A stretch of DNA of 64,000 nt. It comes from Henckelia pumila (lineage: Eukaryota > Streptophyta > Magnoliopsida > Lamiales > Gesneriaceae). Under the pieces are notes generated by a model. The model was not told the DNA's origin. It saw nothing but the letters and a program-made list of their open reading frames with translations, and searched no databases. Positions within the stretch are counted from its first letter, which is position 1, and every line of letters begins with the position of its first letter. Both the position numbers and the translations under genes were made by a program. Positions 1 through 10,920 of the stretch are shown piece after piece. The stretch covers positions 139,888,062 through 139,952,061 of the forward strand of contig NC_133123.1 in the NCBI RefSeq assembly GCF_033568475.1, written 5' to 3'.

Positions 1-1703
1 ATCCTTTAAACCTTGATTTGCCTTTGAGAATAAACTCTTTTCTCCATGTAGTGATGTTATTCATATTTTTTTATCAACGTAACTATCGCATCCAATTAAT
101 TTTATAAAAAAGACAAAAAACTGTTTTTGAGCTTTTTTGTACAAATTTATATACTAACAACAAAAATTAATTAAATGTTAATTTTTATTTCAAGACATGA
201 ATTATCATTGTTGGTAGAGATCAATGTAGATGATGTTACTAGGATCACAATGTTCGATGATGTTGTTGCAACGTTCGTTGGACATCATATTCAAGAGTAC
301 TACATCATATTCAAGACTGCATCAACATCCAAAAGGAGATTCATATTATATAGCTAGCACATATAAATATTTAGTAAAAATTCCAATTACAATTATATAA
401 AGTAAACATATTTTTCTGTGTGTTATTAATTTGTTTGATAAATGATGTAGCTTACGTCATATAAAGCAAAGGTTATTGATTCATTGGATGACGTGGTCAA
501 TGATAACTACAAATTCTTGTTTATGATGGGTGAATCAGTGAATATAAATAATAACATATTGTTGTAATAGTTGATGAAATTGAAAATATGCCTAAAAAGT
601 TGGAAAAACCCAACAAAGCAACGAAGAAAAAAGCAAAAAGCAAAAATAAAGTGCTAAAAAAAGAAATTGTAACAAAAGTAGAATGCGTAACCAAGAAAAA
701 AGATAAGTCTAATAAACATTATTATTTATACAATTGCCTACATTATATTGAACTTCATTTTCTTTAATTCAAATACTCATTTGAGTTCAATATTTATCAA
801 ATAATATCAGAATATTATTTATATTTGTTTCAACTTTTTATCTAATTATTGAAATTATCATTCATGATATTAGACTTCAAAGTTTCGGGGCTTTACGTGT
901 AACATACGTGCACCTTTTTAGTTATATTAAAATACCAAAGCTTACATTAATGACTCACAAACTATCGAACAAAATAATTTTAGCTCGCGAATCGACTCGA
1001 TTCATTTACAACCATATGTAACACCTCAAGTTATATCCAAAAGGTGGATATTTTTTAATGTATATAGTATTGAAGAAAATTTATATGTTTCACACTTAAA
1101 TACACTAGCTAACAGAACAATGCTTTTGAGGTATCATCTCATTTCCTCTGTTTGGCTCTTGCCTATAATAAGTAAACTTGAGGTGCATTGAATTCAGGTA
1201 AGAAATGACAAAATGAGAGTTATGAAAAGACGAACAGAAATTGTTTTTGCAGTTTTGCGAGGTTGACGTTTCTTCAATGCCAAGGATGACAAGACACACA
1301 CGATTTGTATACACGATCATGAAATTAAAAATATATATTCACTTTTATAATAAAAGATAAAAACGTTTATTTGAAAAAAGTTTAAGAGTAGGTGATTTCG
1401 AAAAATGTAAAACTAGAATCCAACCATTTGAGTCTCATTTCTCGATTGTTTTAATTTCAGTTTGGTTATTATCCATATTTAATTTAATTTAATTTTTGAA
1501 CGATTCGACTGTGAGGTAGGTTATCAACAAATAGGCTATAATTATTTAATAATTTATTGATCTTATATTTACTTCATACACAACTTGCACATAATTCAAA
1601 AAAAAAATATTGGCCCTAGATTCGATTTTTGTCATTAGCATTAGCATTAATACCTATAAGAAAATGATTGTCGGGAAAACCAAGTGATTCCGGTCTATAT
1701 ATA
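1..1703. other. AT-rich intergenic DNA, no gene seen
   Basis: Low-complexity AT-rich sequence. The open frames at 175-357 and 1105-1320 (minus) have no recognisable domain and no convincing splice partners. I see no RNA gene here. Confidence 0.5.
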
Positions 1704-2042
1704 GGGAGTTTAAATTTGCAATCACTAAAAAAATAATTGTTAGATTTTGGTTTAAAAAAATAACTTTTGTGTATTTTTTAAACCCAAATTATATATTAGC
1801 TTAATTATACTTAACTTAATTGAAATTCAAAAGCTAGTTATATGTTTCTCCAAAAGCGATTCTAATAAAATGGTCAATGGTTAAAATCACTCTAATAACT
1901 TATTTATCAAGCACTAACTAACTTTGATTTTTAGATTTTCACATTTGTTTTCAAACACAACCAAATTTTGTTTTTTCTTAACTTTTTATTAATTTATAAA
2001 TTAATCACTTCTATAAAAGCACAATCTTTTGCAAATACACCC
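1704..2042. mobile_element. Tourist-like MITE, 339 bp (copy A)
   Basis: The ends read GGGAGTTTAAATTTGCAATC on the left and GCAAATACACCC on the right. They form imperfect terminal inverted repeats. The interior is nearly colinear with the 338-bp element at 55375-55712: both share the blocks AATTCAAAAGCTAGT and TTTTTAGATTTTCACATTTG. The flanks here are ATA and TAA. The sister copy has a clean TTA duplication, as expected for PIF/Harbinger (Tourist) MITEs. No coding capacity. Confidence 0.75.
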
Positions 2043-3033
2043 TAAAATTTTTTCGCATATTCTCGTGGAATCATATGATAAGGTGGTGATTGAGGCGCTG
2101 AACAATATGGAACATGATTCTTCGGGTTAGTGCCTTGTTTTAAAAGATTTTATAATTATTTCCAAGGATTTTCTTTATTGTAGTTTTGTTTTTTTGCATA
2201 TAAATAAGCAAATAAAGCTGTCCATGTCTTGGCTAGAAAAACTATTTCTATGACTGATCGGAAGGGATGAGACTATGAGTCACTCCGTCTCCTACTTTGA
2301 TTTCCAATGTAATTATTCGGATATGGTGTAATTATAATGAGTTCAAAGAAGAAAAAAAAAAGATCTAATTATTGTCCCCGCAACTTTAATATTTAGTGGG
2401 CATGACTAAATTTAAGTAAATAAACATATTTTGATTTTTCATTAATGGATCTTAAATGATGGAAGTTGAAACAGTAAGCCTTTTTGCCAACGTAAGCGTT
2501 AAATTTAATGATTTAAAAATATTTTAGTTGATAATATTAGGTAATACATCAAGATCAAATTAACGAAACAGTCCTTTTAATAAAACACAAACCGCGATTG
2601 TGAAGTAATAAATATTTCAACTGGGAAATAGATTTCTATATATGAAAGGAATACCTTCGCTTCACACCAACGCAATTAAATAAAAAAAAAAAGTAAAATC
2701 ATTCACTTTTCCTTTACGAAAGAAATAAGGGAAATGGTACATGCACACATTGAGTTATACGTTACACATGAAATTACAAAATTATCCTTCCATTTGATTT
2801 GAAAAAAATCTTTCCAAAATACATTAAAGATATTTATGTAATTTCAAGTGCAACGTGTAACCCAACGTATAACCCTCCGTATACATGTAGCATCATCCAA
2901 AAAATAATAATGCCTCCATTTTTTACATCATATCATATGCAACAAATTGAATATATATTTCCCATGAAACACTACACTTTTGGTAGTTTGCTATCTCCCC
3001 TGCTATTTGTTGACCTCAAATAAACCAAAGAGC
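2043..3033. other. Intergenic region and promoter of the thioredoxin-fold gene
   Basis: No gene is seen. The last 100 bases (for example ACAAATTGAATATATA and GTTTGCTATCTCCCCTGCTA) recur upstream of the second copy near 5410-5505, so the tandem duplication included the proximal promoter. Confidence 0.5.
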
Positions 3034-4391
3034 ATGGATTTCGGCAGCGATAGGTTAAGATTTCTCTGTTTCTTTCTTCTACTTATATTTTCTCCGATCA
3101 GATGTCAGGCTCAGATTCCGGCGGAGCATGACGGGTTTTGGTACGGGAAAAGACCGGACAGGGCGGAGTCTGTGGTCGTGGAGGCTTTCTTCGATCCAGT
3201 TTGCCCCGACAGCCGGGATTCGTGGCCGCCTCTGAAGAAAGTCGTTCAATACTATGGCTCTCGTGTTACGCTGGTCGCTCACACTTTCCCTTTGCCGTGA
3301 GTGAATAGTTGGATACATATTTTACTTTTATAGCATATATTTGTTTTAATAAATGGAATTCATAAGAGAGAATAATTTGGAAGTAATTAAGTGGATATCA
3401 CATATGATTTATGACTAAGAATTGGATATTCATTTGTGTATCCAAATTTGTCACCAAATATGCTCACGAATTTGCACCGATCGACACTGCTACAGTTCAA
3501 GAAAGAAGTCAAGTAACCCCTTTTTCTCTCTCTGTTTCTCTTCCCCTTCTTCAGGGACACAAAACACTTATAAAAATAGATGTTTAAATTTGTGGAAAGT
3601 CGATTGAAAAATACATGATCAGATTTGATATGTTTCAGGTACCACGACAATTCCTTTGTCTCTTCGCGTGCATTGCATATCGTAAATAAGTTGAACACCA
3701 CAGCCACCTACAGTCTACTGGAGGCATTTTTCGACCATCAGGTAATTAGAGTGATCACTTCATAAGCATTTAATTTATTTATTTTTTTTGCTAAAATCGG
3801 AAGTCGTCTGGAACAGGAGCAATTCTATGGCTCATCGACATTGAACCTGTCCAGAGCATCAGTCGTGGATAAAATAGTAAAGTTTGTGATCAAGGAACTC
3901 GGTCCCTCGTTTCTTTCTGCGATCAAATCGGGATTCACAGACTCCAAAACTGATCAAGTAACAAGAGTTGCTTTCAAGGTAAAATGTCAAGTTAAGTTTT
4001 GTTTTTTGTTTTTAAGCATGTTATGTTTTGCATTTGAACTGTATTGGTACGTTACATACGAAACCAGATGTGGCATTTGCATCATGATGAAAGTTGCATC
4101 AAATTGCAATTAACAACAAACTTTTGAGTCGATGGATTCCCATACAATTGGTTACTAGACGATGAATCCTAGCTATAGTATGAATCAGGGGGCGATTGAA
4201 ATAGCTTATACGTACTAACAAATTAAATTATATTAATTTGTTTGTAGTATGGTTGCATACGAGGGGTTTACGGCACGCCTTCCTTCTTCGTCAATGGATT
4301 CCCAGTACCAGATGCAGGGTCGCCACTCGACTACGAGAAATGGAGGGAAATCATTGATCCTTTGGTTACCAAAATTTTGGGCTTAGAATAA
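3034..4391 (+). CDS. DsbA/thioredoxin-fold secreted protein (At1g20225/At1g76020 type)
   Basis: Four coding exons: 3034-3296, 3639-3741, 3817-3978 and 4248-4391. All introns are GT-AG and the frame closes to 223 residues. An N-terminal hydrophobic stretch ending in IRCQAQ looks like a signal peptide, so the product probably enters the secretory pathway. The first strand and active-site loop read VEAFFDPVCPDSRDSWPP. This is the DsbA/thioredoxin_4 position, but with CPDS instead of CxxC, so there is a single Cys and disulfide oxidoreductase activity is doubtful. The conserved cis-Pro loop is present as GVYGTPSFFVNGFPVPDAG in exon 4. Family members of this kind in Arabidopsis are annotated only as thioredoxin superfamily and their substrate is unknown. 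I chose the ATG at 3034 because the duplicate starts at the same place and the signal peptide follows. An upstream in-frame ATG at 2980 is less likely. Confidence 0.9.
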
Positions 4392-5505
4392 AATTAATGG
4401 GAGCTTGGAAGCCGTTACTGGGAACAGTAAACATGTACTGTGCTTTTACAAGCTCAAGTAACAAAACCGGCCCCAAGCAGCCGAAATATCTCATTCTATT
4501 TCTATGAGATAATAATTGACATTAAATTGTCTTACTTTTGAGATATTGTTGATATGTGATAATCATAAAAGAACACTTGATATGTGCACGCAATTTCTAA
4601 GTTGTCAAAATTTTGTATTACTCGTATCGTTTATATTTAAATAACATTTTAATATTAAGTTACGTGTATTAAAGAATAAGTTTTTTATTTTCTAATTATA
4701 TATTTGAATTAAAAATTGGAAATTAAATTACATATGAAATTAATTAAAATAGAGATATATTTATTCAAAAAAGTAATTTTTTTTATTAAAATGAATAAAT
4801 AAAAATAATATTAAAGTGAAAGTCATGAGATCCATAAATATTTAGTTTGTGAGATATTTGATTGATGATGTAGAACATGAGACCCATAAAACAATGTGCA
4901 TGCAATTTCTAAGTTATCAAACTTTTATATTACTTTATCGTACCGTTAAATATTTTTATTTTTTTACTAAAAAATAGATATAAAAATTACAGATGAAATT
5001 AATTAAAGTAGAGATACATTTATTCAAAAAAAAGTATTTTATTAAAATTAATAAATAAAGATAATATTAAAATGAAAGTGAGATTCATAAATACCAAGTT
5101 TGTGAGATATATAATTGTGAAATATGAGACATTTGAATAATAAGATATTTGATTGATGATATGGAGCATGAAATCCTTAAATATTTGATTCTCCTAATGC
5201 TTTATTAATTTAAAGTGGAAAAACACTCTATGCATTCCCACTCTCCATTCCTATTTATTTAATACTCTTTTCAGATTTTCAAAAAAAAATTAACTACCAA
5301 TATGACGTTATTATATTACATGCGCACGAGAGTATTTACAAAAGTAAAATCGTTCCCTAGTCCTTTATTAAAAGAAATAATTAATGCCTACTTTACTTCA
5401 TATCATATGCCACAAATTGAATATATATATATGTCCCATATATGAAACACTTGGTAGGTTGCTATCTCCCCTGCTAAGTGTTGACCTCAAACAAAACCAG
5501 AGAGC
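4392..5505. other. Spacer between the tandem thioredoxin-fold copies, with an internal direct duplication
   Basis: AT-rich, no gene. Two diverged copies of a block of about 300 bp follow each other (roughly 4580-4890 and 4896-5190). Each has GCAATTTCTAAGTT near its start and AAATTAATTAAA, ATTCAAAAAA and TTTGTGAGATAT further on. Confidence 0.55.
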
Positions 5506-6603
5506 ATGGATTTCGGCAGTGATAGCTTAAGAATTCTCGGTTTCTTTCTTCTACTAACATTTTCTCCGATCAGATGTCAAGCTCAGATTCCGACGGAGCA
5601 TGACGGGTTTTGGTATGGGAAAAGACCGGACAGGGCGGAGTCTGTGGTCGTGGAGGCGTTCTTCGATCCAATTTGCCCGACAGCCAGAATTCGTGGCCGC
5701 CTCTAAAGAAAGTCGTTCAATACTATGGCTCTCGTGTTACGCTAGTCGTTCACACTTTCCCTTTGCCCTGAGTGAATACTTCATATATTCCTAGTGGATA
5801 AAGGTCGATTGACAAATACATGATCAGATTTGGTATCTATTTTGCAGGTACCACGACAATGCCTTTGTCACTTCGCGTGCATTGCATATCGTAAATAAGT
5901 TGAACACTACAGCCACCTTCGATCTATTGGATGCATTTTTCGACCATCAGGTAAGAGTAATCACTTCAGAAGCATTTAACATTTTTTTTTTGTGCTAAAA
6001 TCCGAAGACGTCTTGAACAGGATCAATTCGATGGCGAATCGACATGGAACGTGTCCAGAGCATAAGTCGTGGACGAAATAGTAAAGTTTGTGACCAATGA
6101 ACTCGGTCCCTCCTTTCTTTCTGCGATCAAAGAGGGCTTCACGGACCCCCAAATTGATCAAGCAACAAGAGTTGCTTTCAAGGTAAAAATGTTGAGTTAC
6201 ATTGTTTTGTTTTGTTTTTCAAAAAGTATTTCATTTTTGCATTTGCATCGTATTGTTACATATGAGACATGTAGTGTTTGGGAGAGCTTTTAAGAAGCAT
6301 TTTTCAGTTTTTCATTAACAAAATTTTAAAATTTTGTGAAATTTTGTTAACAAAAAGCAGAGAAGTGATTCCTAAAAGCTCTCTTAAACACTGCTGTCGT
6401 ATCTATATCCAGTTGAAATTATCATCAGTTCAAATATAAATCAACGTGACAAAATTATATATATTTGTTTGTAGTATGGTTGCATACGAGGGGTTTACGG
6501 CACGCCTTACTTCTTCGTCAATGGATTCCCAGTAGCAGATGAAGGATCGCCACTTGGCTACGAGAAATGGAGGGAAATCATCGATCCTTTGGTTACCAAT
6601 TAA
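5506..6603 (+). pseudogene. Tandem copy of the DsbA/thioredoxin-fold gene, inactivated
   Basis: Four blocks align with the upstream gene: about 5506-5766, 5848-5950, 6021-6182 and 6475-6603. They keep very high nucleotide identity and the same intron positions. Three independent lesions are visible against the intact copy. One C is missing in the TTTGCCCC run of exon 1 (TTTGCCC here), which shifts the frame just after the active-site loop. The intron 1 donor GCC|GTGAGT has become GCCCTGAGT. A TCA serine codon in exon 3 has become TAA (AGCATAAGTCGTGG). Intron 3 has gained a MITE (6271-6394) that the intact copy lacks. The last exon ends in ...PLVTN, a few residues shorter. A truncated 66-residue secreted peptide could still be made. 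Confidence 0.9.
6271..6394. mobile_element. Small foldback MITE in the pseudogene intron (GTGTTTGGGAGAGCTT family)
   Basis: The left end GTAGTGTTTGGGAGAGCTTT and the inverse of the right end, GCAGTGTTTAAGAGAGCTTT, form terminal inverted repeats that extend inward for about 50 bases. Related elements lie at 36099-36190 and 48954-49082. The last is flanked by TTA duplications, suggesting a PIF/Harbinger origin. The element is absent from the same intron of the upstream gene copy. Confidence 0.7.
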
Positions 6604-6960
6604 AACTTTGGGCTAATTAGAATAAAATTAAGGAGTGATTGTTTACAAGCTTAAGCAAGAAAACCGGCCCGAAGCAGCCGAAATGTTTCATTCTCTGAGA
6701 TAATTAATAATTAACATTAAATTGTCTTACTTTTGAGATATTGTTGATCCGTTGTTGATTATGATAATCCATAAAGGCACATTTCTGTAACATATATATT
6801 ATGGGATGATTCACAACTCACAAGAATAAACTTGTACACAAATATTTTTTAAGATAAAATACTAAAAGAACATTTTTTATAACTGTCATGTAATAAAAAA
6901 ATCCAGAACCATCAATTAAATCATCAAGAATACAAAACGATAAAATGTAGCGGAAACGTA
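6604..6960. other. Intergenic, downstream of the pseudogene
   Basis: The first part matches the 3' flank of the intact copy (CTTACTTTTGAGATATTGTTGAT), so it belongs to the duplicated segment. Nothing else is recognised. The tail (GCGGAAACGTA) may be part of an older repeat that the solo LTR entered. Confidence 0.4.
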
Positions 6961-7069
6961 TGTAATACCCGTGACTAAATATTTGAAAATAATTAACAGA
7001 TTATATTTAAGAAAGTTTTCACCAGTCAATATATATATATATATATAAACACACACACACACACACGCA

Positions 7070-7155
<86 letters not shown>

Positions 7156-8659
7156 TTTGGTATAATTATTTTTCTAGATAATTTTATTCTCGATTCAATT
7201 GTAATATAAACTTATAAATTTAACTTTTGATATGGACACGTTACTATTGAATCTTTAATTGATAAGTTAATAGTTATAAAATTATTTTTAATGAATATTA
7301 ATGAGTAAATTAAAGTTACTGGTCAGTTTCTCATTTGTGCTTTCAATATTGGAATAAAAGAAATTGAAAGCTCCATTTAATTTGTTGACATCCGTTTCAT
7401 GTAATCTAGTGTCTATAAATTCTTCTTGGGCAAATGACCAACTTATGTTTCAATTATTTTTCTTTTTCAGCAGCTTCCAAATCGTGTGTTAGAAATATTT
7501 TTTTTTTTGAGTTTTGTCTTTTTCACCTCATCTTTTATTCTCTTGAAATTTTAATTCTTCTATTTTTCACACACAATCATATGAACGACAACCATATCCG
7601 TATCGATTTTAAGACAAATTCCATGTCTAAAACAATAAACGATAGCAACCACTATCGAGAGCATTGAGAGGTCAATGGCCATCGAAAATAGTCACCATTC
7701 AAGCATAGACATTGAGTATTGTGTACTTGTGGATATTTAAGGATGCTTGAGGTTTATAGTTCTTAAGTTTTGTCATAAGTCGATGATCGAGGATGGTCCA
7801 TGTAATCTCTACTATATGCATTCGAGGTCAATGGAAGAGGTAAGTGGGCTTTTACCTTTCTTTTGTGTGATATAAGTTTCTACATTTATATTTATTTTTG
7901 CGTGTGAGTTAAGTTTTATAACATAAATACTTATACTTTTGAAAATTCGATCGGCATGATAATATTCGTTTCACTTTGATATATATTATTTGTTAGCTAT
8001 TCGTGATATTATTTGAAACAAGTTAGAATTATTTGAAAATATTTGAGATGCACTGTTAAGAGTTGATTTAGAAATGGTTAAGGAATTTCCGACGATTTGA
8101 TTTGATTTGATTTGATATGGCCCTGATGCGGTGGGTTATAATAACCGTTCCTTTTGCCTCGCCCCTTAGAGGAGTAACATATAGGAGACTGATCAGTAGA
8201 ACCACAAAAAATGAGATAATTAACAGTGCAATATTTGCTTCGTATTTGTTCGAATTCAGCATGCTTATTTTGTTGCGAGATTATAAAATATACATGAGTA
8301 CATGTAAATATATTTTGGTGTTTATCGTGCTCAATCGGCCCCCACTTGCTGAGTGTTTTCCAAAACACTCACCCCCTTACTTTGCTCTCCAGATAAGAAT
8401 GAAGATGAGTTAGATGACGAAGAACAGAATAAGTTCTGAGGTTGGTGAGGATGGATCAGTTCAAGTTGAAGAAATATTTTTACTTTAAATTTCAGTTTCG
8501 CTTCCGCATTGTTGCACTTGTGTTTTTTCTCTGTAAAAACAGTTATGGTTTATGAAATAGACTGGTTTTTGGCAAGACTTGTACTATGAGGCTTGTTGTT
8601 TCAATGTTAAATTGTTAAACAATGTCGATGTCAACTAAGCCCATTTTCGGGGCGTGACA
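6961..8659. mobile_element. Probable solo LTR of a Ty3/gypsy-type element (fossil)
   Basis: The stretch begins TGTAATACCCGTGAC and ends CGGGGCGTGACA, start and end words common in plant gypsy LTRs (TG...CA). The flanking five bases are ACGTA on the left and GCGTA on the right, a 4-of-5 target duplication. There is no coding sequence inside, so it looks like a solo LTR of about 1.7 kb left by recombination. A compound microsatellite lies inside. The call rests on terminal words and the near-duplication only. There is no second copy in the window to confirm it. Confidence 0.5.
7029..7152. repeat. Compound microsatellite (AT)n-(AC)n-(AT)n
   Basis: An AT run is followed by a CA/AC run of nearly 60 bases with two interruptions (CGCACTC) and then a long AT run. 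This is Z-DNA-prone (AC)n next to cruciform-prone (AT)n. Confidence 0.95.
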
Positions 8660-8885
8660 GCGTACCTCAATACACAACAATTAGTACTTATGTGAATCCA
8701 CATTGTTTGATCTTCCAAATCAATACGATTTGCCTTGAGAGTCTTTTAAATTATCTCACGCTCTCTAACTATCGATGATGTATAGTATATATAGTATGAC
8801 TTTGTCGTGTGATCCGGAGACCATATCCCTTTATTTACATGTAGAAATTCTATTTAAGCTCATATTCAAATAGAAAAACACTATT

Positions 8886-9094
8886 GGTGGAACGGTCAAG
8901 AGAATTACATACATTATTTTGCAATAATGTATAAAGGTTGAATGATATATTTTTTTGTGTAGGTTTCATTCTTGAAAAATAATGTATGTAATTCCCTAAA
9001 ACGTGCAAAATAATGTATAAAGGTTGAATGATATATTTTTTTGTGTAGGTTTCATTCTTGAAAAATAATGTATGTAATTCCCTAAAACGTTCCA
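8886..9094. mobile_element. Foldback element with internal tandem duplication
   Basis: The left end GTGGAACGGTCAAGAGAATTAC and the inverse of the right end, GATGGAACGTTTTAGGGAATTAC, match and continue into ATACATTATTTT, giving arms of about 35 bases. Inside, a unit of about 75 bp (AATGTATAAAGGTTGAATGA to TAATTCCCTAAAACGT) occurs twice in tandem with almost no differences, from about 8931 and about 9005. The duplication must be recent. No coding capacity. Confidence 0.65.
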
Positions 9095-9280
9095 TCAATA
9101 TTCAGTCAAGCTTTATTATTTGAAATAAATTTCTTTTTTTTAAAGTATTATTAAATTTTTGCATGCATGTTTAATTACAAATGTACTCAGACAGAAATAA
9201 AATAATTTTCTAAAAAAAATAAATCAAGGTAGCAAAAAACACTCAACATGACACCCCATGCAGTTCTACATCTATTCCTA

Positions 9281-9467
9281 TATATTATGTAAGAGCCCCT
9301 TAGCGTGGTTTCTTGGTGTGTCCATTAATATAATACATAAATAAAAACAAAAAAAACACACAACCGCTTTCTTCCACTATCTCATTATTTTTCCTCAATT
9401 ATGATTTTTTTCTTCTTTTTTTTTCCTTCTAACTATTTTTTTATTTTCTCACCAACTTTTGTATCTA

Positions 9468-9525
<58 letters not shown>

Positions 9526-9705
9526 GTAAGAGCCCCTCAGCGTGATCTCTTGGTGTGCCCATTAATATAATACATAAATAAAAACAAAAAACACACACAA
9601 CCGCTTTCTTTCACTATCTCATTATTTTCCTCAATTATGATTTTTTTCTTCTTTTTTTTCCTTCTAACTATTTTTTTATTTTCTCACCAATTTTTGTATT
9701 TAATA
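9281..9705. repeat. Direct repeat pair of about 185 bp separated by (TA)n
   Basis: ATTATGTAAGAGCCCCT at 9283 recurs at 9521. Both copies continue through GCCCATTAATATAATACATA-like sequence and the pyrimidine-rich CTCATTATTTTTCC, TTCTTCTTTT and TTTCTCACCAA segments. The offset is 238 bases. The copies are about 95% alike by eye. A (TA)n run of about 50 bases (9472-9521) joins them. Confidence 0.8.
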
Positions 9706-10105
9706 TATAATATAATAATTTTATTTGACAGTTTTATTTAAAATATAAATTTATTACAAAAACGGATTATTAGCACGCAATGTGTGCAACAAAGTGGCCA
9801 GTTGTAATTAAGCGTGATGCGTGGCCATCTCTTGAGTCTTGACCGTACCAAATATCATGATAGTTACTATTATTATTTTTTTCTAAAAAAAGTTATTGAC
9901 TAATTAAAAATTTTCTAACCGAAATGGTAAATAAAAGATAAAAACATTTTTGATGAAAACCGAAATTACATAAGTTACATAAAATTTAAAATCGACCAAT
10001 TTACAAAACTAAATTGCAAATTTCCCTTGTATTTTGACTAACTTGAGATTATTATATATACTAGCTATAGATTTCAAATCTAGCCATTTTTCATACATGT
10101 ATATG

Positions 10106-10110
10106 CATGT
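10106..10110. repeat. Left target-site duplication (CATGT)
   Basis: CATGT directly precedes the first TG of the 5' LTR and recurs at 21764-21768 directly after the last CA of the 3' LTR. The perfect five-base duplication fixes the limits of the element. Confidence 0.95.
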
Positions 10111-10734
10111 TGGTGATATCCCGGGAAGCCAGGGGTATCAGGGTTAAGGAGAAGCAGAAGCATCAGGAATGCTAGTCAGGGCAGTGAACAGAGCTATATC
10201 GAGTCAGGGACATTAGGGATGTATAAAGGCAGACCTGGAGCTCCAAGATCCTGGGAGGACCAGGTCTTCATGACTTAGACAAAGCCCATTTCTCCAGGAC
10301 ATGATCCCCACGATTGCCATAATCCCAAGCCTTCCGGCTTCATCGTGTGTGACAGGTAAACGTGGGCAACTCTTGCACCCACGACCCAGATCGTGGCCAA
10401 TACCCTGGAAATGCGGAGTGACTTTCTCACTCCAAGGCTTATAAATACCTTGCCTCAGATATTTGTAGAGGTATGTTCATAAAAAATTCCAAAGCACTAT
10501 ATTCATTTTTCTTGAAGCCCACTCTATTTCTGAGTCTGACTTAAGCATCGGAGTGGCCCCATCGGAAAACCTTCCGGCGTCCCACTAACGTTCTTTCATT
10601 TCTTTTCCTTGTGTACAGATCATCTCGATCAAGGAGGGACAAACCACACTTCATCTCTACTAGCCCGGTCAGCTCGTCAAGCCCACTATACTACCCTTGA
10701 TAGCTCGGGCACTCGTTTTTATCAAACATCATCA
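10111..10734 (+). repeat. 5' LTR of the Tat element
   Basis: 624 bp, TG...CA, matched end to end by 21140-21763. It holds a TATA box (TATAAATA at 10440-10447) in CAAGGCTTATAAATACC, followed by the presumed R region. The bases after it (TCGTCTGTGGGAA from about 10740) resemble the primer-binding region common in dicot gypsy elements. Confidence 0.95.
10440..10447 (+). promoter_or_regulatory. LTR TATA box (sense promoter)
   Basis: TATAAATA in a GC-richer setting, preserved in the 3' LTR at 21469-21476. Sense transcription would start about 30 bases downstream. Confidence 0.65.
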
Positions 10735-10920
10735 TTAGTGTCGTCTGTGGGAAACTTGTTCTATAAGACGTAGATATGGTTTCTCATGAACAAACATCAC
10801 CAGAAGGCCTCCAGCAGGGCCGGAACATTATTATTCCTATGGATCAACTCGAATCATATGTTCAGATATAATACAGAAGTCGTTAGCAGCTACAAAGAAC
10901 CACAATAAAAGGAAATAACA

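Larger units (their letters stand above)
8665..10105. other. Intergenic repeat-rich stretch between solo LTR and Tat element
   Basis: No gene. It contains a foldback element (8886-9094) and a tandem pair joined by a (TA)n run (9281-9705), both listed separately. Confidence 0.5.

Noticed and set aside
175-357. Sixty-residue open frame near the left edge
   Set aside because: AT-rich, no domain, no exon partners and a poor start context.
2074-2127. Short coding-like stretch ESYDKVVIEALNNMEHDSSG
   Set aside because: It looks like a peptide from a winged-helix H1 type domain but is isolated, only 18-20 codons long and without splice partners. Chance cannot be excluded.
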